Shown here piece after piece: positions 25,582 through 33,108 of a stretch of 53,356 nt of DNA (position 1 is its first letter; every line of letters begins with the position of its first letter). Position numbers and translations under genes: made by a program. The DNA comes from a virus. The notes beneath the pieces are model-generated. The model searched no databases and had not been told where the DNA came from. It was given only the letters and a program-made list of their open reading frames with translations. The stretch covers positions 1 to 53,356 of IMG/VR virus record IMGVR_UViG_3300038548_000358. The stretch is one strand, 5' to 3'.

Positions 25582-25839
25582 TTATCTTTGTAATGTTGGT
25601 GAAATATATTGCTTATTAGTCTTTACTGGGTTTCTAAAATTAGAGCCTGTGTAGCAGTGCAAGGCTGCACGTCGCAGTGCTTGGTCTGCATCGTTAGCTC
25701 TTACCATGATGACCGCATCCTCTTCAATGGCTTTGATGTATGTCACCTCGTAGGTGTAGACTTTGTATGTAGGTCTTTTGGGCGTTGCAGGTCTTGCATT
25801 AGGTGGACCTGCTATATTTAGTACGTTTAGTATGCTCAT
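25582..25839 (-). CDS. Small unknown protein (85 aa)
   Basis: The product is 85 aa with a Pro/Ala-rich N-terminus (AGPPNARPATPKRPTYKVYT) and an alpha/beta rest resembling a small ferredoxin-like fold (YEVTYIKAIEEDAVIMVRAN, then DADQALRRAAL). Such domains occur in phage accessory proteins. It overlaps the upstream gene by 4 nt. Confidence 0.65.
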   Translation of the reverse strand: MSILNVLNIAGPPNARPATPKRPTYKVYTYEVTYIKAIEEDAVIMVRANDADQALRRAALHCYTGSNFRNPVKTNKQYISPTLQR

Positions 25840-26219
25840 AATTGAGATTGTTTATACACTAAGTGATCCAACAAGGCAGAACAGGCGCATAGCGATATCA
25901 CTATCTTTAGTCCGCTGTCGAACCCATCAAAAAAGTTACATTGCCCAGTTAGCGCAAGCGCACCCATCTGTATTAGGAAGATAAATGCGTACCCTACTGT
26001 GATAATCTCTACCCCAGTACGTATGTTTTCAAATACTCGTAGTTGCTTTTTGGTTAACTTTTTCATGCTTATGTCTATTAGCCTTTTATCCAAGAGTAAC
26101 TGCTGAGTCCTAACCATTGATAGCTTACACTCTTTAATCCTGCCGACTGTTTGCTGCGTCTGCTCAACACTTTTTAAGTACTCCAGCCTACTCTCGAGTT
26201 CTTTTAGTAATACTTTCAT
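25836..26219 (-). CDS. Membrane protein with coiled-coil N-terminus
   Basis: The product is 127 aa. Residues 1-60 are charged and helical (KELESRLEYLKSVEQTQQTV), then two hydrophobic helices at about 71-92 and 105-122. ATGA overlaps on both sides show translational coupling. A holin- or Rz-like role is possible but unsupported, since this is far from the lysis cassette. Confidence 0.65.
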   Translation of the reverse strand: MKVLLKELESRLEYLKSVEQTQQTVGRIKECKLSMVRTQQLLLDKRLIDISMKKLTKKQLRVFENIRTGVEIITVGYAFIFLIQMGALALTGQCNFFDGFDSGLKIVISLCACSALLDHLVYKQSQL

Positions 26220-26401
26220 AATTGAGATTCTTTGATTATTTTCCTGATTTTAATCTTTGCGGTGGCATCATCGTAGTTATACAACACTTTCTCGATCTTT
26301 AGGATATCCTCATCGGATAGCTTGATTGCCACATCCGTTGGGTTTAAATAGCGCCCAGAGGAGATGCATGCTTCTATGATATACTCTTGTTGAGGTGTCA
26401 T
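26216..26401 (-). CDS. Small unknown protein (61 aa)
   Basis: The product is 61 aa, helical and acidic (MTPQQEYIIEACISSGRYLN, PTDVAIKLSDEDILKIEKVL). It overlaps the following gene by 4 nt. No family recognised. Confidence 0.6.
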   Translation of the reverse strand: MTPQQEYIIEACISSGRYLNPTDVAIKLSDEDILKIEKVLYNYDDATAKIKIRKIIKESQL

Positions 26402-26412
26402 GGTTTAGTGGT

Positions 26413-26619
26413 TTAGAAAAATTGTAGGTCCTCAGGACTCTCCCCGTTCTCAAATGCATCTAATATGTCATCGGAGTGGACCTCTACGTCATCTATAGCG
26501 CACCCTACGTAGTAACTGTGAGACTCTAGATCTTGTTGCTTAAGCCAATTAACTGCCTCCTTTAGTGAGTTAAAACTAGCGACCTCGTTATCGTCTTCTG
26601 TGACTTTAAATCTTTTCAT
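26413..26619 (-). CDS. Small acidic protein (68 aa)
   Basis: The product is 68 aa with net negative charge (EDDNEVASFNSLKEAVNWLK; DDVEVHSDDILDAFENGESP). Strong acidity in such a small early-type protein recalls DNA mimics or inhibitor proteins, but this is speculation. A terminator-like hairpin lies just upstream. Confidence 0.6.
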   Translation of the reverse strand: MKRFKVTEDDNEVASFNSLKEAVNWLKQQDLESHSYYVGCAIDDVEVHSDDILDAFENGESPEDLQFF

Positions 26620-26633
26620 GGTATTGATTTTAA

Positions 26634-26653
26634 AGGGGGTTTTTATTCCCCCT
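26634..26653. terminator. Weak terminator-like hairpin
   Basis: Stem AGGGGG/CCCCCT (6 bp, 8-nt loop) in the 42-nt gap between the 79-aa and 68-aa genes. The T-run on the minus strand is only three bases, so termination would be partial. Confidence 0.45.
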
Positions 26654-26661
26654 GTTTATTT

Positions 26662-26901
26662 TTAGTTTTCTAAATCGAATTCTCTATCTGAAACTTGTTG
26701 GTTTATCATTCGCTTAGCATTTAAAATCGCTTCCTTTTTACTCGTGAAAAATATACCGTCACAGTTTTCTATCTCGTAGTAAGTTGTTCCATCGAAAGTA
26801 TTTGTTCCTAAGTTTAGAGATATGTCTGTGAATTTCACTGAAGAGATTATGGCTGTAAAGTCTTGTTTAGTGTTGTTTAGTATTTGAGTTGAAGTTGTCA
26901 T
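26662..26901 (-). CDS. Small unknown protein (79 aa)
   Basis: The product is 79 aa with alternating strands (FTAIISSVKFTDISLNLGTN; TTYYEIENCDGIFFTSKKEA). It is the first gene of the terminase-portal insertion and has a strong promoter at 26934-26941. No family recognised. Confidence 0.65.
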   Translation of the reverse strand: MTTSTQILNNTKQDFTAIISSVKFTDISLNLGTNTFDGTTYYEIENCDGIFFTSKKEAILNAKRMINQQVSDREFDLEN

Positions 26902-26933
26902 GGCTATATCGTTTTGATTACATCAAAGATAAT

Positions 26934-26941
26934 CTTTTATT
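26934..26941 (-). promoter_or_regulatory. Promoter TTTG-N19-TATCTTTG
   Basis: The -7 element TATCTTTG is preceded, 19 bases upstream on the minus strand, by TTTG, the full Bacteroidetes pattern. The leader contains AATCAAAACGATATA. It lies right after the terminase stop and makes the downstream unknown gene cluster a unit of its own with an early-type promoter. Confidence 0.8.
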
Positions 26942-26988
26942 TCAATATACCAAACATTATTTTAATAAAAAGCGAAAATAATTTTATT

Positions 26989-28287
26989 CTACCAAACCTC
27001 TTTGGCAAACATGACGTACCTAGCAGCTGCCAAAGTATCGGGCTCGTGGCCTTGTGGCTCAGGTACGATCTTACCATTCTTGTCTACTTTCCAGAACCAG
27101 CTCTCTAGCCCTTTCTTAAGGTTGGTGCTTCGCTTAGTTATGAAGATATTATAACTCTTAAGTCGTTTGATCCCTATGGCTTGACTGCCTGCAGGTTTAC
27201 TCACTCCTCGAACATTGAAACCGTGTTTATACATGTCCCTGAGCTCAGTTGCTCCTGAGCTGTCCCCGATAACCATCCAGTTCTTGTATTGGCTAACATA
27301 GGTTAAGACCCTAAGCTCCAAGTCGGTGTAATTATAGTCTTTGATTTTGTCGTAATAGAAATCATCCGAATTAGGTAGGACCTCTTCCATGAGTTGGCTC
27401 TTGGCAAATTTAACAGCTAACTCATTCATTCGATCCACAATGGAGTCACGCTCAGCCCCTTTGATCTTCTCAGGCATAAGGTTGTTTTCACAGAACTCCT
27501 CATCAATGTAAACGTTTGGACCATCCACGTACATGTCAACTTTACAAGTAGGATCTGGGCTTTGCCCGAAATCCATCCCTGAGGGGATTCTTTTTGCCTG
27601 TTGAGGTATGGCATCATCTTCAATGATTGTAAACGATGAGTACACACGCCTGTCGGAGTACGTACCTGTTTTACCCTCACCATAAACTCTGAACCATTCA
27701 ACATTATCACGCCTACTCTCGATGTAGTCGACCTCAGCATCCGGACATTTCTCGTTGTCGATGTAGGTAACGATTATCTGTTCGTATATCTGTTCACCTT
27801 GTCTGTTCCTCAACTTAGGTATCTCAACATGTGCCCAGAATTCGAAATCAGGGTTATAGTCGATATAGACATCCCCATGTGTACGCCCAATGTATGTGGA
27901 TGCAACCGCCCAGCCAATCTTATTTCCCTCATTGATGTAGAGAATATCACGCCTTTTGGACTTACCTGCGCCCTCTTTATTATCTGAAATATAACGGAAT
28001 TGGATGGTTGACTCCCCGACAATTAGTTCACTGTCTGTTTTATTGTATGCTGATTTCCAGTCCAAGCCTGATGCCTCAAATTGGTTTTTAAAGTCATTAA
28101 TTGCACCATCCTTAAGGTTGGCATAAGTGTCAGTCATCACTGTAATTAGCTGCTTTTTCTCGTGTCCTTTTTCAATAAGTATCTGAGCCATGGTTACGTT
28201 TTTACCCGCACCTTGGCCTCCTTGGATGAGCTTGATCTTCTTTGTCATCCTCTTGACTAGGTAGTATGTGGAGGTACGAAAAATCAT
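26989..28287 (-). CDS. terL: Terminase large subunit (ATPase and nuclease)
   Basis: The product is 432 aa. The ATPase part has the P-loop GGQGAGKN near residues 23-30 and a Walker B-like strand RRDILYINEGNKI. The C-terminal RNase H-like nuclease has the Asp motifs GMDFGQSPDPT, IGDSSGATEL and HEPDTLAAARY. This packages DNA through the portal. The P-loop has Asn where Ser or Thr is usual, which is a notable deviation. ATG 28287 directly follows the TerS stop; an internal start at MTKKIKLIQG (28248) is also possible. Confidence 0.9.
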   Translation of the reverse strand: MIFRTSTYYLVKRMTKKIKLIQGGQGAGKNVTMAQILIEKGHEKKQLITVMTDTYANLKDGAINDFKNQFEASGLDWKSAYNKTDSELIVGESTIQFRYISDNKEGAGKSKRRDILYINEGNKIGWAVASTYIGRTHGDVYIDYNPDFEFWAHVEIPKLRNRQGEQIYEQIIVTYIDNEKCPDAEVDYIESRRDNVEWFRVYGEGKTGTYSDRRVYSSFTIIEDDAIPQQAKRIPSGMDFGQSPDPTCKVDMYVDGPNVYIDEEFCENNLMPEKIKGAERDSIVDRMNELAVKFAKSQLMEEVLPNSDDFYYDKIKDYNYTDLELRVLTYVSQYKNWMVIGDSSGATELRDMYKHGFNVRGVSKPAGSQAIGIKRLKSYNIFITKRSTNLKKGLESWFWKVDKNGKIVPEPQGHEPDTLAAARYVMFAKEVW

Positions 28288-28863
28288 CTATTCGTCTGGG
28301 AATCGCTTGGATACGTTCTTGTATTCGATAGGAGCTACTTTTTGCTTATTGTCTTTTTCGTAGAAACCTGTGTGTTTGGCTATCTTCTCGATGGTCCAAT
28401 CTTTGCCATGCAGTTTCAACTCGATGCCATACTTTGTCTCCTTGATTGACTCAATACACATTGTTTGCTCCTCTGTCAACCTGGAGAAAGGTTTCCACCT
28501 AAGTTCCAAGTTTGTTGCATAAATATCTTGCATCTCCTCATCATCAAAACCAACATTTATTTTATTTTCAACGATTTCCACGTATTCTTTTATATTGCTT
28601 TTTCGTAGGATATCGAGGTGCCTCAGCAATTCCCCTGCGTCAACTTTGAACCTCTCTGTGGCTACAGCAGCCACTAAGTTCTTCAATTGCTTTATTCTAG
28701 CCGCCACTTTTGGAGTCTGTAAAACTTCGATGGCTCTCCTGTTCACAGTTGCTTTTTTCATGTTCTTGTAAGAGTATGACGCTCTATACGCATCAGATGC
28801 ACAAAGATGCCTAGCATAGCTTTGTGCAAAATTCTCCTGTCTATGTGTTAAGTCACCTTTCAT
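28288..28863 (-). CDS. terS: Terminase small subunit
   Basis: The product is 191 aa. The N-terminal part (LTHRQENFAQSYARHLCASD, AYRASYSYKNMKKATVNRRA, LQTPKVAARI) matches the DNA-binding region of the Terminase_2 type small subunit; the middle is helical and oligomerising. It recognises packaging DNA and hands it to TerL, which follows without a gap. The promoter element ends 4 nt before the ATG, so the mRNA may be leaderless. Confidence 0.88.
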   Translation of the reverse strand: MKGDLTHRQENFAQSYARHLCASDAYRASYSYKNMKKATVNRRAIEVLQTPKVAARIKQLKNLVAAVATERFKVDAGELLRHLDILRKSNIKEYVEIVENKINVGFDDEEMQDIYATNLELRWKPFSRLTEEQTMCIESIKETKYGIELKLHGKDWTIEKIAKHTGFYEKDNKQKVAPIEYKNVSKRFPDE

Positions 28864-28867
28864 GCAC

Positions 28868-28875
28868 CAAATATA
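28868..28875 (-). promoter_or_regulatory. Promoter -7 element TATATTTG (terminase), possibly leaderless
   Basis: Perfect TAnnTTTG. Only GTGC separates it from ATG 28863, so the transcription start expected a few bases downstream falls at or next to the start codon. Confidence 0.65.
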
Positions 28876-28889
28876 CTAAATTTATATTT

Positions 28890-28919
28890 GACCAAGAAAC
28901 GACCAAGATTTAGGTCACC
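28890..28919. repeat. GACC-type repeat cluster, left
   Basis: GACCAAG at 28890-28896 and 28901-28907 and an inverted AGGTCACC at 28912-28919. Related to the cluster at 29541-29626 at the other end of the hub. Confidence 0.65.
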
Positions 28920-28961
28920 TCTAAAAAGTACCTAAAATCACCTAAAACAAGAAAAAGGGAG

Positions 28962-29252
28962 GGAAACAAAGAGAAACAATAAGAAACAATCATTGTTTCC
29001 GCTACAGCCCGTGCCACCACTAGGTTTTTGGGCAAAGGAAACAAAGAAACAATAAAAAAGCCTCTGTAACCTTATAGCGCGTTTTATGCGTTTACCCGTT
29101 TTATATACCGTTAGTAGTTATATTTCTATATTTACTAATTAAAGTCTTTTACTATATTTATTGTTTCTTTGTTTCCCCACCCTGCCAAACCTCGCCACCA
29201 CTGAGTTTTTGGTGGAAACAATCATTGTTTCTTATTGTTTCTCTTTGTTTCC
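28962..29252. repeat. Nested inverted repeats of GAAACAA units
   Basis: Outer arms 28962-29000 and 29214-29252 (39 nt, complementary at 38 positions) are built from GAAACAAT/ATTGTTTC units. Inner arms 29037-29056 and 29157-29176 are a perfect 20-nt inverted repeat, GGAAACAAAGAAACAATAAA. Between them lies about 100 bases of AT-rich DNA. The right half (29136-29252) recurs at 51547-51663. Confidence 0.9.
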
Positions 29253-29540
29253 TTTTTTAAAACTTAAAATGTGCCCTCCGACCAGTGGCATAGGTATGTA
29301 CAGACGTTTTACGGCATGAGTTGTTTTTTATTGGGTTTCCTAAAATATCGTGATTTCTCACTTTTTCAAAAAGTTGTGATTTTTAAAATCCCCAAAAATG
29401 TTTTTAAGGAAAAATAAGTATTTTGGAAATCATTGTTTCCCTTTTCAGTCAAAAATGACATAAAAAAGAGGTAAAAATAAAAGTGAAATAAATTGAAATT
29501 AGTACTAAATTACCCTAAAAGTGATACTTTTTTACCTCAA

Positions 29541-29626
29541 CTTAGGTCACCTTTTGACCAAGATAAGCCCTAAAACGACCTAAATATGTACTAAAGTGAC
29601 CAAGATATGACCTAAAACGACCAAAG
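29541..29626. repeat. GACC-type repeat cluster, right
   Basis: AGGTCACC, then TGACCAAGATA (twice), CGACCTAAA, TGACCTAAAA and CGACCAAAG occur within about 85 bases, spaced roughly 10-20 bases apart, resembling iterons or operator sites. Confidence 0.65.
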
Positions 29627-29632
29627 AAAAAC

Positions 29633-29806
29633 CTACTTAAAAGGCTTTATTTTCAGTTTAATCCCTCTTTTGTGCCCGAAATTCACCTCGGTAACGCTGC
29701 CCCACACCTTTTTGCCTGTCTCTCCATTTATATAAAACATCTTACTTCCTAGATCAGGTTGGCCTATTTTTCGCCATGTTTTACTATCAAAAATTCTAGT
29801 TGCCAT
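29633..29806 (-). CDS. Small basic protein (57 aa)
   Basis: ATG 29806 overlaps the stop of the 106-aa gene by 11 nt; TAG is at 29633. The product starts MATRIFDSKTWRKIGQPDLG and has a basic, beta-rich C-terminus ending KLKIKPFK. Its length falls below common cut-offs. It is the last gene of the early block, just before the repeat hub. No family recognised. Confidence 0.65.
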   Translation of the reverse strand: MATRIFDSKTWRKIGQPDLGSKMFYINGETGKKVWGSVTEVNFGHKRGIKLKIKPFK

Positions 29807-30116
29807 CTTTGCTCCATTTTTGTGATGGGTGATTTCTCGCCATGATCCGATTTTGGATATTATGTATATCCCTTTTGTGCTCAGTCATGTCATCAGGGTG
29901 TACCTCCTTGAGTAGGATCAAGATGTTCCACAGCGTTGCGGTTGCCTCTAGGGCTTGCTTTTCTAGGTCTACATCGGGCTGCTCCTTTTTATCAATACCT
30001 AAAAAGTCCCTAGTCTTTTTAACCTCAGCTAAAAATCCCCTAACCTCTTCGGCCCTTTCACTCGGTACGGTCCCACCATGCAGGGCTGCGTCTTTTATAA
30101 GTTCTAAAGTATTCAT
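29796..30116 (-). CDS. Unknown helical protein (106 aa)
   Basis: The product is 106 aa, helical and charged (EEVRGFLAEVKKTRDFLGID; VHPDDMTEHKRDIHNIQNRI). Its N-terminal NTLELIKDAALHGG is reminiscent of small phage accessory proteins, but no family is certain. It starts 1 nt after the stop of the 44-aa gene. Confidence 0.65.
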   Translation of the reverse strand: MNTLELIKDAALHGGTVPSERAEEVRGFLAEVKKTRDFLGIDKKEQPDVDLEKQALEATATLWNILILLKEVHPDDMTEHKRDIHNIQNRIMARNHPSQKWSKDGN

Positions 30117-30117
30117 A

Positions 30118-30252
30118 CTATTGCCATTTATCAGGATTGTACATACCCTCGCCTGGTTTAGCCAGTCGGGCTTTCTTACCTGATTGTTTCTCTTGCTTTT
30201 TCGCCTTGTCTAAGGCCTTTTGTGCCAACTCTCTGGCTGTTTGTTTTACCAT
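30118..30252 (-). CDS. Very small basic protein (44 aa)
   Basis: ATG 30252, TAG 30118. The product MVKQTARELAQKALDKAKKQ continues with a Lys/Gly-rich stretch and ends YNPDKWQ. It is strongly basic and helical and could bind nucleic acid. It fills an otherwise empty 147-nt gap in a tightly packed operon, which supports it. Confidence 0.6.
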   Translation of the reverse strand: MVKQTARELAQKALDKAKKQEKQSGKKARLAKPGEGMYNPDKWQ

Positions 30253-30263
30253 AACTCAGTTAT

Positions 30264-30554
30264 TTAGATTTGTAATATGTAAGTTTCATACATATAATTT
30301 ATGTACTCACAATCATCTGCGTTCACTTCGGAGTAACTGCCCCTATCTTGGTATCTGTAGACCCCGTCACCGTGTTGAAAACCATACTCAATAATACTAA
30401 GCACTGCTCTTGCGCAAGCTGTTTTGGTGCCTTTTTCTACCGCCTCCATTAAGTGCTCCTCAATCACCATCCCTCCTGTCAGATCCTCGGGCACTTCGTA
30501 CATAGCTATAAGTTTGTTGTAGTCCTGCACTATCTTCTTATGGTTTAGTCTCAT
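30264..30554 (-). CDS. Unknown protein (96 aa)
   Basis: The product is 96 aa with a basic N-terminus and a mostly acidic rest (EDLTGGMVIEEHLMEAVEKG; SEVNADDCEYINYMYETYI). Its start overlaps the stop of the upstream gene by one base. No family recognised. Confidence 0.65.
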   Translation of the reverse strand: MRLNHKKIVQDYNKLIAMYEVPEDLTGGMVIEEHLMEAVEKGTKTACARAVLSIIEYGFQHGDGVYRYQDRGSYSEVNADDCEYINYMYETYILQI

Positions 30555-30937
30555 TATTTCTTAGCTTTAACTATTAGAATTGAGTGTTTAGATGAGCCAA
30601 ACCCTGTTGGCTGGTGCATCACATCGGCCAAGGACGTTTGTCGCTTCCCGTTGCATAGATACCACCCACAGTGTAGCTTTTGCCTACCATTTCGAGATGG
30701 GTTCTGTTGGTTATACTCTCCAAATTTCACAGTGAACTTACCAAAATGGGGGTTTGCACTTATCTTTAAAAGTGTCCCCCCAGAAATATCCTGATCGTTG
30801 TCATCCTTATAAGGAGTCTTTTTACTCTCAAAGAAATCAGCGATTTGCTGTTTGCACGCATCCTCGTTGTTAAGGAATGCAGCGGGGTCACATATCCATG
30901 CGAATATGAGATCGTTCAATTTGTCTTGCTTAGCCAT
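30554..30937 (-). CDS. Unknown protein (127 aa)
   Basis: The product is 127 aa, soluble, mixed alpha/beta, with an aromatic central strand region (HFGKFTVKFGEYNQQNP; LHCGWYLCNGKRQTSL). It is coupled to the next gene by a one-base overlap. No family recognised. Confidence 0.65.
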   Translation of the reverse strand: MAKQDKLNDLIFAWICDPAAFLNNEDACKQQIADFFESKKTPYKDDNDQDISGGTLLKISANPHFGKFTVKFGEYNQQNPSRNGRQKLHCGWYLCNGKRQTSLADVMHQPTGFGSSKHSILIVKAKK

Positions 30938-30939
30938 AG

Positions 30940-31149
30940 TTATTTTTTAGATTTACGATTGACATGAGCAGTTATCTCCTCATGCGTTGCCTCCTTTATA
31001 TACGTATTTTTTAAGGCAAACATATATGTTTTATCATGGTTGTCTATTCTCCATGAGTTAGGGTTCGACGTATTATCCAATACTCTTGCGATAAAAGGTT
31101 CGGGGGCATTGCCTTTGAACCATGCGTAAAATACAAATGCTTGTTTCAT
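30940..31149 (-). CDS. Small protein (69 aa)
   Basis: The product is 69 aa with an aromatic N-terminus (MKQAFVFYAWFKGNAPEPFI), then RVLDNTSNPNSWRID and a Lys-rich end. The form of the N-terminal strand followed by polar turns recalls small single-domain phage proteins. No family recognised. Confidence 0.6.
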   Translation of the reverse strand: MKQAFVFYAWFKGNAPEPFIARVLDNTSNPNSWRIDNHDKTYMFALKNTYIKEATHEEITAHVNRKSKK

Positions 31150-31165
31150 ATCGTTTAAAGATTTT

Positions 31166-31312
31166 TTAGTTTATGTGAGTTACTGAAACAATACCCCTGA
31201 GGTCTCCATTATCCTCGACAAATTGCCCAATGGCTAATAGTATGCTTGGGCAATCATACGTCACCTCGCAGGCTATGCCTCGCTCCAAATAGTGTATTCC
31301 GTATGTTCTCAT
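31166..31312 (-). CDS. Small protein (48 aa)
   Basis: ATG 31312 overlaps the stop of the upstream gene in a TAATG arrangement; TAA at 31166. The product MRTYGIHYLERGIACEVTYD continues with SILLAIGQFVEDNGD and ends VSVTHIN. Coupled start and filled gap support it. Confidence 0.55.
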   Translation of the reverse strand: MRTYGIHYLERGIACEVTYDCPSILLAIGQFVEDNGDLRGIVSVTHIN

Positions 31313-31452
31313 TAGTTCACGTTGTTTAAAATTATTGCTATGCAAAGTACAGCCAACACAGTTGCTAGGAGTGCGGTCACTACGATGTAGGTTTTACCAA
31401 ATACATTGGTCTTGTTGAATGTTGCTCTTAAAATTGTTAATTTTGCTTTCAT
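31312..31452 (-). CDS. Small single-pass membrane protein (46 aa)
   Basis: ATG 31452, stop TAA at 31312-31314. A basic N-terminal half (MKAKLTILRATFNKTNVFGK) precedes one hydrophobic helix (YIVVTALLATVLAVLCIAII). It is the first gene after the promoter at 31537-31544, with an unusually long leader of about 80 nt. Confidence 0.6.
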   Translation of the reverse strand: MKAKLTILRATFNKTNVFGKTYIVVTALLATVLAVLCIAIILNNVN

Positions 31453-31536
31453 AATACATAAATTTAGATAGTGTTTCGGGGACTTAAATCTGGTACCCTA
31501 CTCCTTATAAGCTAAAATCGTACCGTTTTAGTATTC

Positions 31537-31544
31537 CAAAGATA
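31537..31544 (-). promoter_or_regulatory. Promoter -7 element TATCTTTG
   Basis: Perfect -7 element in the gap between the methyltransferase stop (31604) and ATG 31452. The leader holds an inverted repeat GGTAC/GTACC (31480-31514 region), which might regulate the downstream genes. Confidence 0.65.
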
Positions 31545-31603
31545 TACTATTTTTATTTAATATGAAAGTTTTTATATAAAATATGTGAAATAAAGTTTTT
31601 ATG

Positions 31604-32308
31604 TTAATAAAGCTCATCGTTTTTAAAATCGAATATCCTGTCCTGAGCTATTCCAAAATACTTATCATCCATCTCGATCCCTATAAAATTACGATTAGTG
31701 TTTACACAAGCTACTCCAGTCGACCCACTGCCCATAGTAAAATCTAAAACAGTTTCGTTCTCGTTGGTGTATGTTTTAATTAAATACTCCATCAAAGCAG
31801 TTGGTTTTTGTGTGGGGTGTAGGCCTCTCTCACCTATGAACTCAAGGACATCCGTAGGGTAGTTTGTGTAATGGGATATGTTCTCCTTTCCGTGAGCTCC
31901 ATTCGTTTCTGTCGAGTTGCTACGCTTGTTTATCCTTGTCTTTTTAATTAGCCCCTGCGGGTTGTAGGCTTTTACATTAAAAACGCTTATTCTCTCAGTT
32001 TTCCGTAAGGGCTGCCTCTTTGCATTGAGGAAGTTTACGGGTCTTTTCATCCACACCCAATCATATTTATAATTCTTAATATTGCTCATCCTTAAAGCAC
32101 TACTAAACGGCTCAGAGCCAAACAAAACGATTGCACCGTTTGGTTTTATGATCCTGTTCAGCTGTTCCCACATTAAGTCAAAAGGAATAACACTGTCCCA
32201 CTTACAGGCTGTTGTGCCGTAGGGTGGGTCTGCTATGATGGCATCAATGCTGCCACTTTCTATTTTGTCGCTCTCTACGAGGCAGTCCCCTTTATATAAC
32301 TGTATCAT
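31604..32308 (-). CDS. DNA methyltransferase 1 (N6-adenine/N4-cytosine, beta order)
   Basis: The product is 234 aa. Catalytic motif IV is DPPYG at residues 27-31; the SAM-binding motif I is DFTMGSGSTGVAC near residue 190, with HPTQKP before it. Motif IV ahead of motif I is the beta-class order. No restriction partner is next to it, so it is an orphan enzyme that could protect phage DNA. N- and C-termini match the second methyltransferase at 40.8-41.7 kb (GDCL.ESDKIESGS at the start, TMGSGST near the end), so the two are paralogues with different central recognition parts. Confidence 0.9.
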   Translation of the reverse strand: MIQLYKGDCLVESDKIESGSIDAIIADPPYGTTACKWDSVIPFDLMWEQLNRIIKPNGAIVLFGSEPFSSALRMSNIKNYKYDWVWMKRPVNFLNAKRQPLRKTERISVFNVKAYNPQGLIKKTRINKRSNSTETNGAHGKENISHYTNYPTDVLEFIGERGLHPTQKPTALMEYLIKTYTNENETVLDFTMGSGSTGVACVNTNRNFIGIEMDDKYFGIAQDRIFDFKNDELY

Positions 32309-32322
32309 ATTTTCTCTTTATT

Positions 32323-33108
32323 TTAGTAAAGTTCGTCACTCGGTTCCATCTCTAAGTGTGTCACGATCCTGTATATTTTCCTAGTAAGGTAAACATCATA
32401 CGAGGAGTCGTGCAGCTTAGTCTCATCAACCTCGATGCCTAGCTCCTTGGCTACGCTCATAAGTTTAAAGTTTGGCATCTTGGCTCTCCTTTTCAGTAAA
32501 TACTGAGAGGCCAAGACAATCACGTCAAGCGAGTCGGACCAGAACCAAGAGCCAAAAAAGTCATCTCCATTCTGAATAAACCAAGCTCTGAAAAACTGAT
32601 CGTCAAAAGATCGGTTATTGAACCCAACTAGCCACATCTTATCCTTTTTCTCATATCTATTGACGTGTCTACCTAGTAGATCCAACATGTCTCTGTATAT
32701 CGCACCCATTGCTGGGTAGGCTAAGATCTGCTGCTCAGTTACTCCACCAATGTCCATGGCTTCCTGTTCGATCTTCGCCTTAGGGTTTGGGCGTACTCGA
32801 AAGTCAAATCGCTCGACTATGATGTCATCCACTTCGATGTATCCAGAAATCTGGTGTACTCCATGTTTATTCGTCTTAAGTCCGGTAGTCTCTAAATCAA
32901 AGAACATCTTAACAATGCTGTCCTTGGTGCTCTCTGGGATCACGTTGAACAAAGCTGTACTCTGAGCAAGGTATCGGTTCAGGTAGTTAACTTGGCTCAT
33001 GTCCATGGATCTCAGGTCAGGTTTACTGCCGTGCATATATAGGATAGGCGTGCCATTCTTATAGATGACATTGTTCATCCTGCTGTAGTTATCTTCGTGG
33101 TTAAGCAT
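32323..33108 (-). CDS. DEDD-family 3'-5' exonuclease
   Basis: The product is 261 aa. Exo I MFFDLETTGL near residue 68, Exo II VGFNNRSFDDQF near 160, Exo III HDSSYDVYLT near 232 (His and Asp, DEDDh type). There is an N-terminal extension of about 60 residues without a recognised domain. The polymerase in this genome has its own exonuclease domain, so this enzyme probably acts in processing or repair. It is 15 nt from the methyltransferase gene. Confidence 0.85.
   Translation of the reverse strand: MLNHEDNYSRMNNVIYKNGTPILYMHGSKPDLRSMDMSQVNYLNRYLAQSTALFNVIPESTKDSIVKMFFDLETTGLKTNKHGVHQISGYIEVDDIIVERFDFRVRPNPKAKIEQEAMDIGGVTEQQILAYPAMGAIYRDMLDLLGRHVNRYEKKDKMWLVGFNNRSFDDQFFRAWFIQNGDDFFGSWFWSDSLDVIVLASQYLLKRRAKMPNFKLMSVAKELGIEVDETKLHDSSYDVYLTRKIYRIVTHLEMEPSDELY

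Larger units (their letters stand above)
28864..29632. other. Non-coding hub 1 (between early and late blocks)
   Basis: About 770 bases without a supported gene on either strand. It holds the terminase promoter, a GACC-type repeat cluster at each end, and a nested inverted-repeat block of GAAACAA sequences in the middle around an AT-rich core. The layout resembles a replication origin and/or a multi-site operator. Confidence 0.8.

Noticed and set aside
27426-27740. Minus-strand reading frame inside the terminase gene
   Set aside because: Off-frame within a gene with intact motifs; no support.
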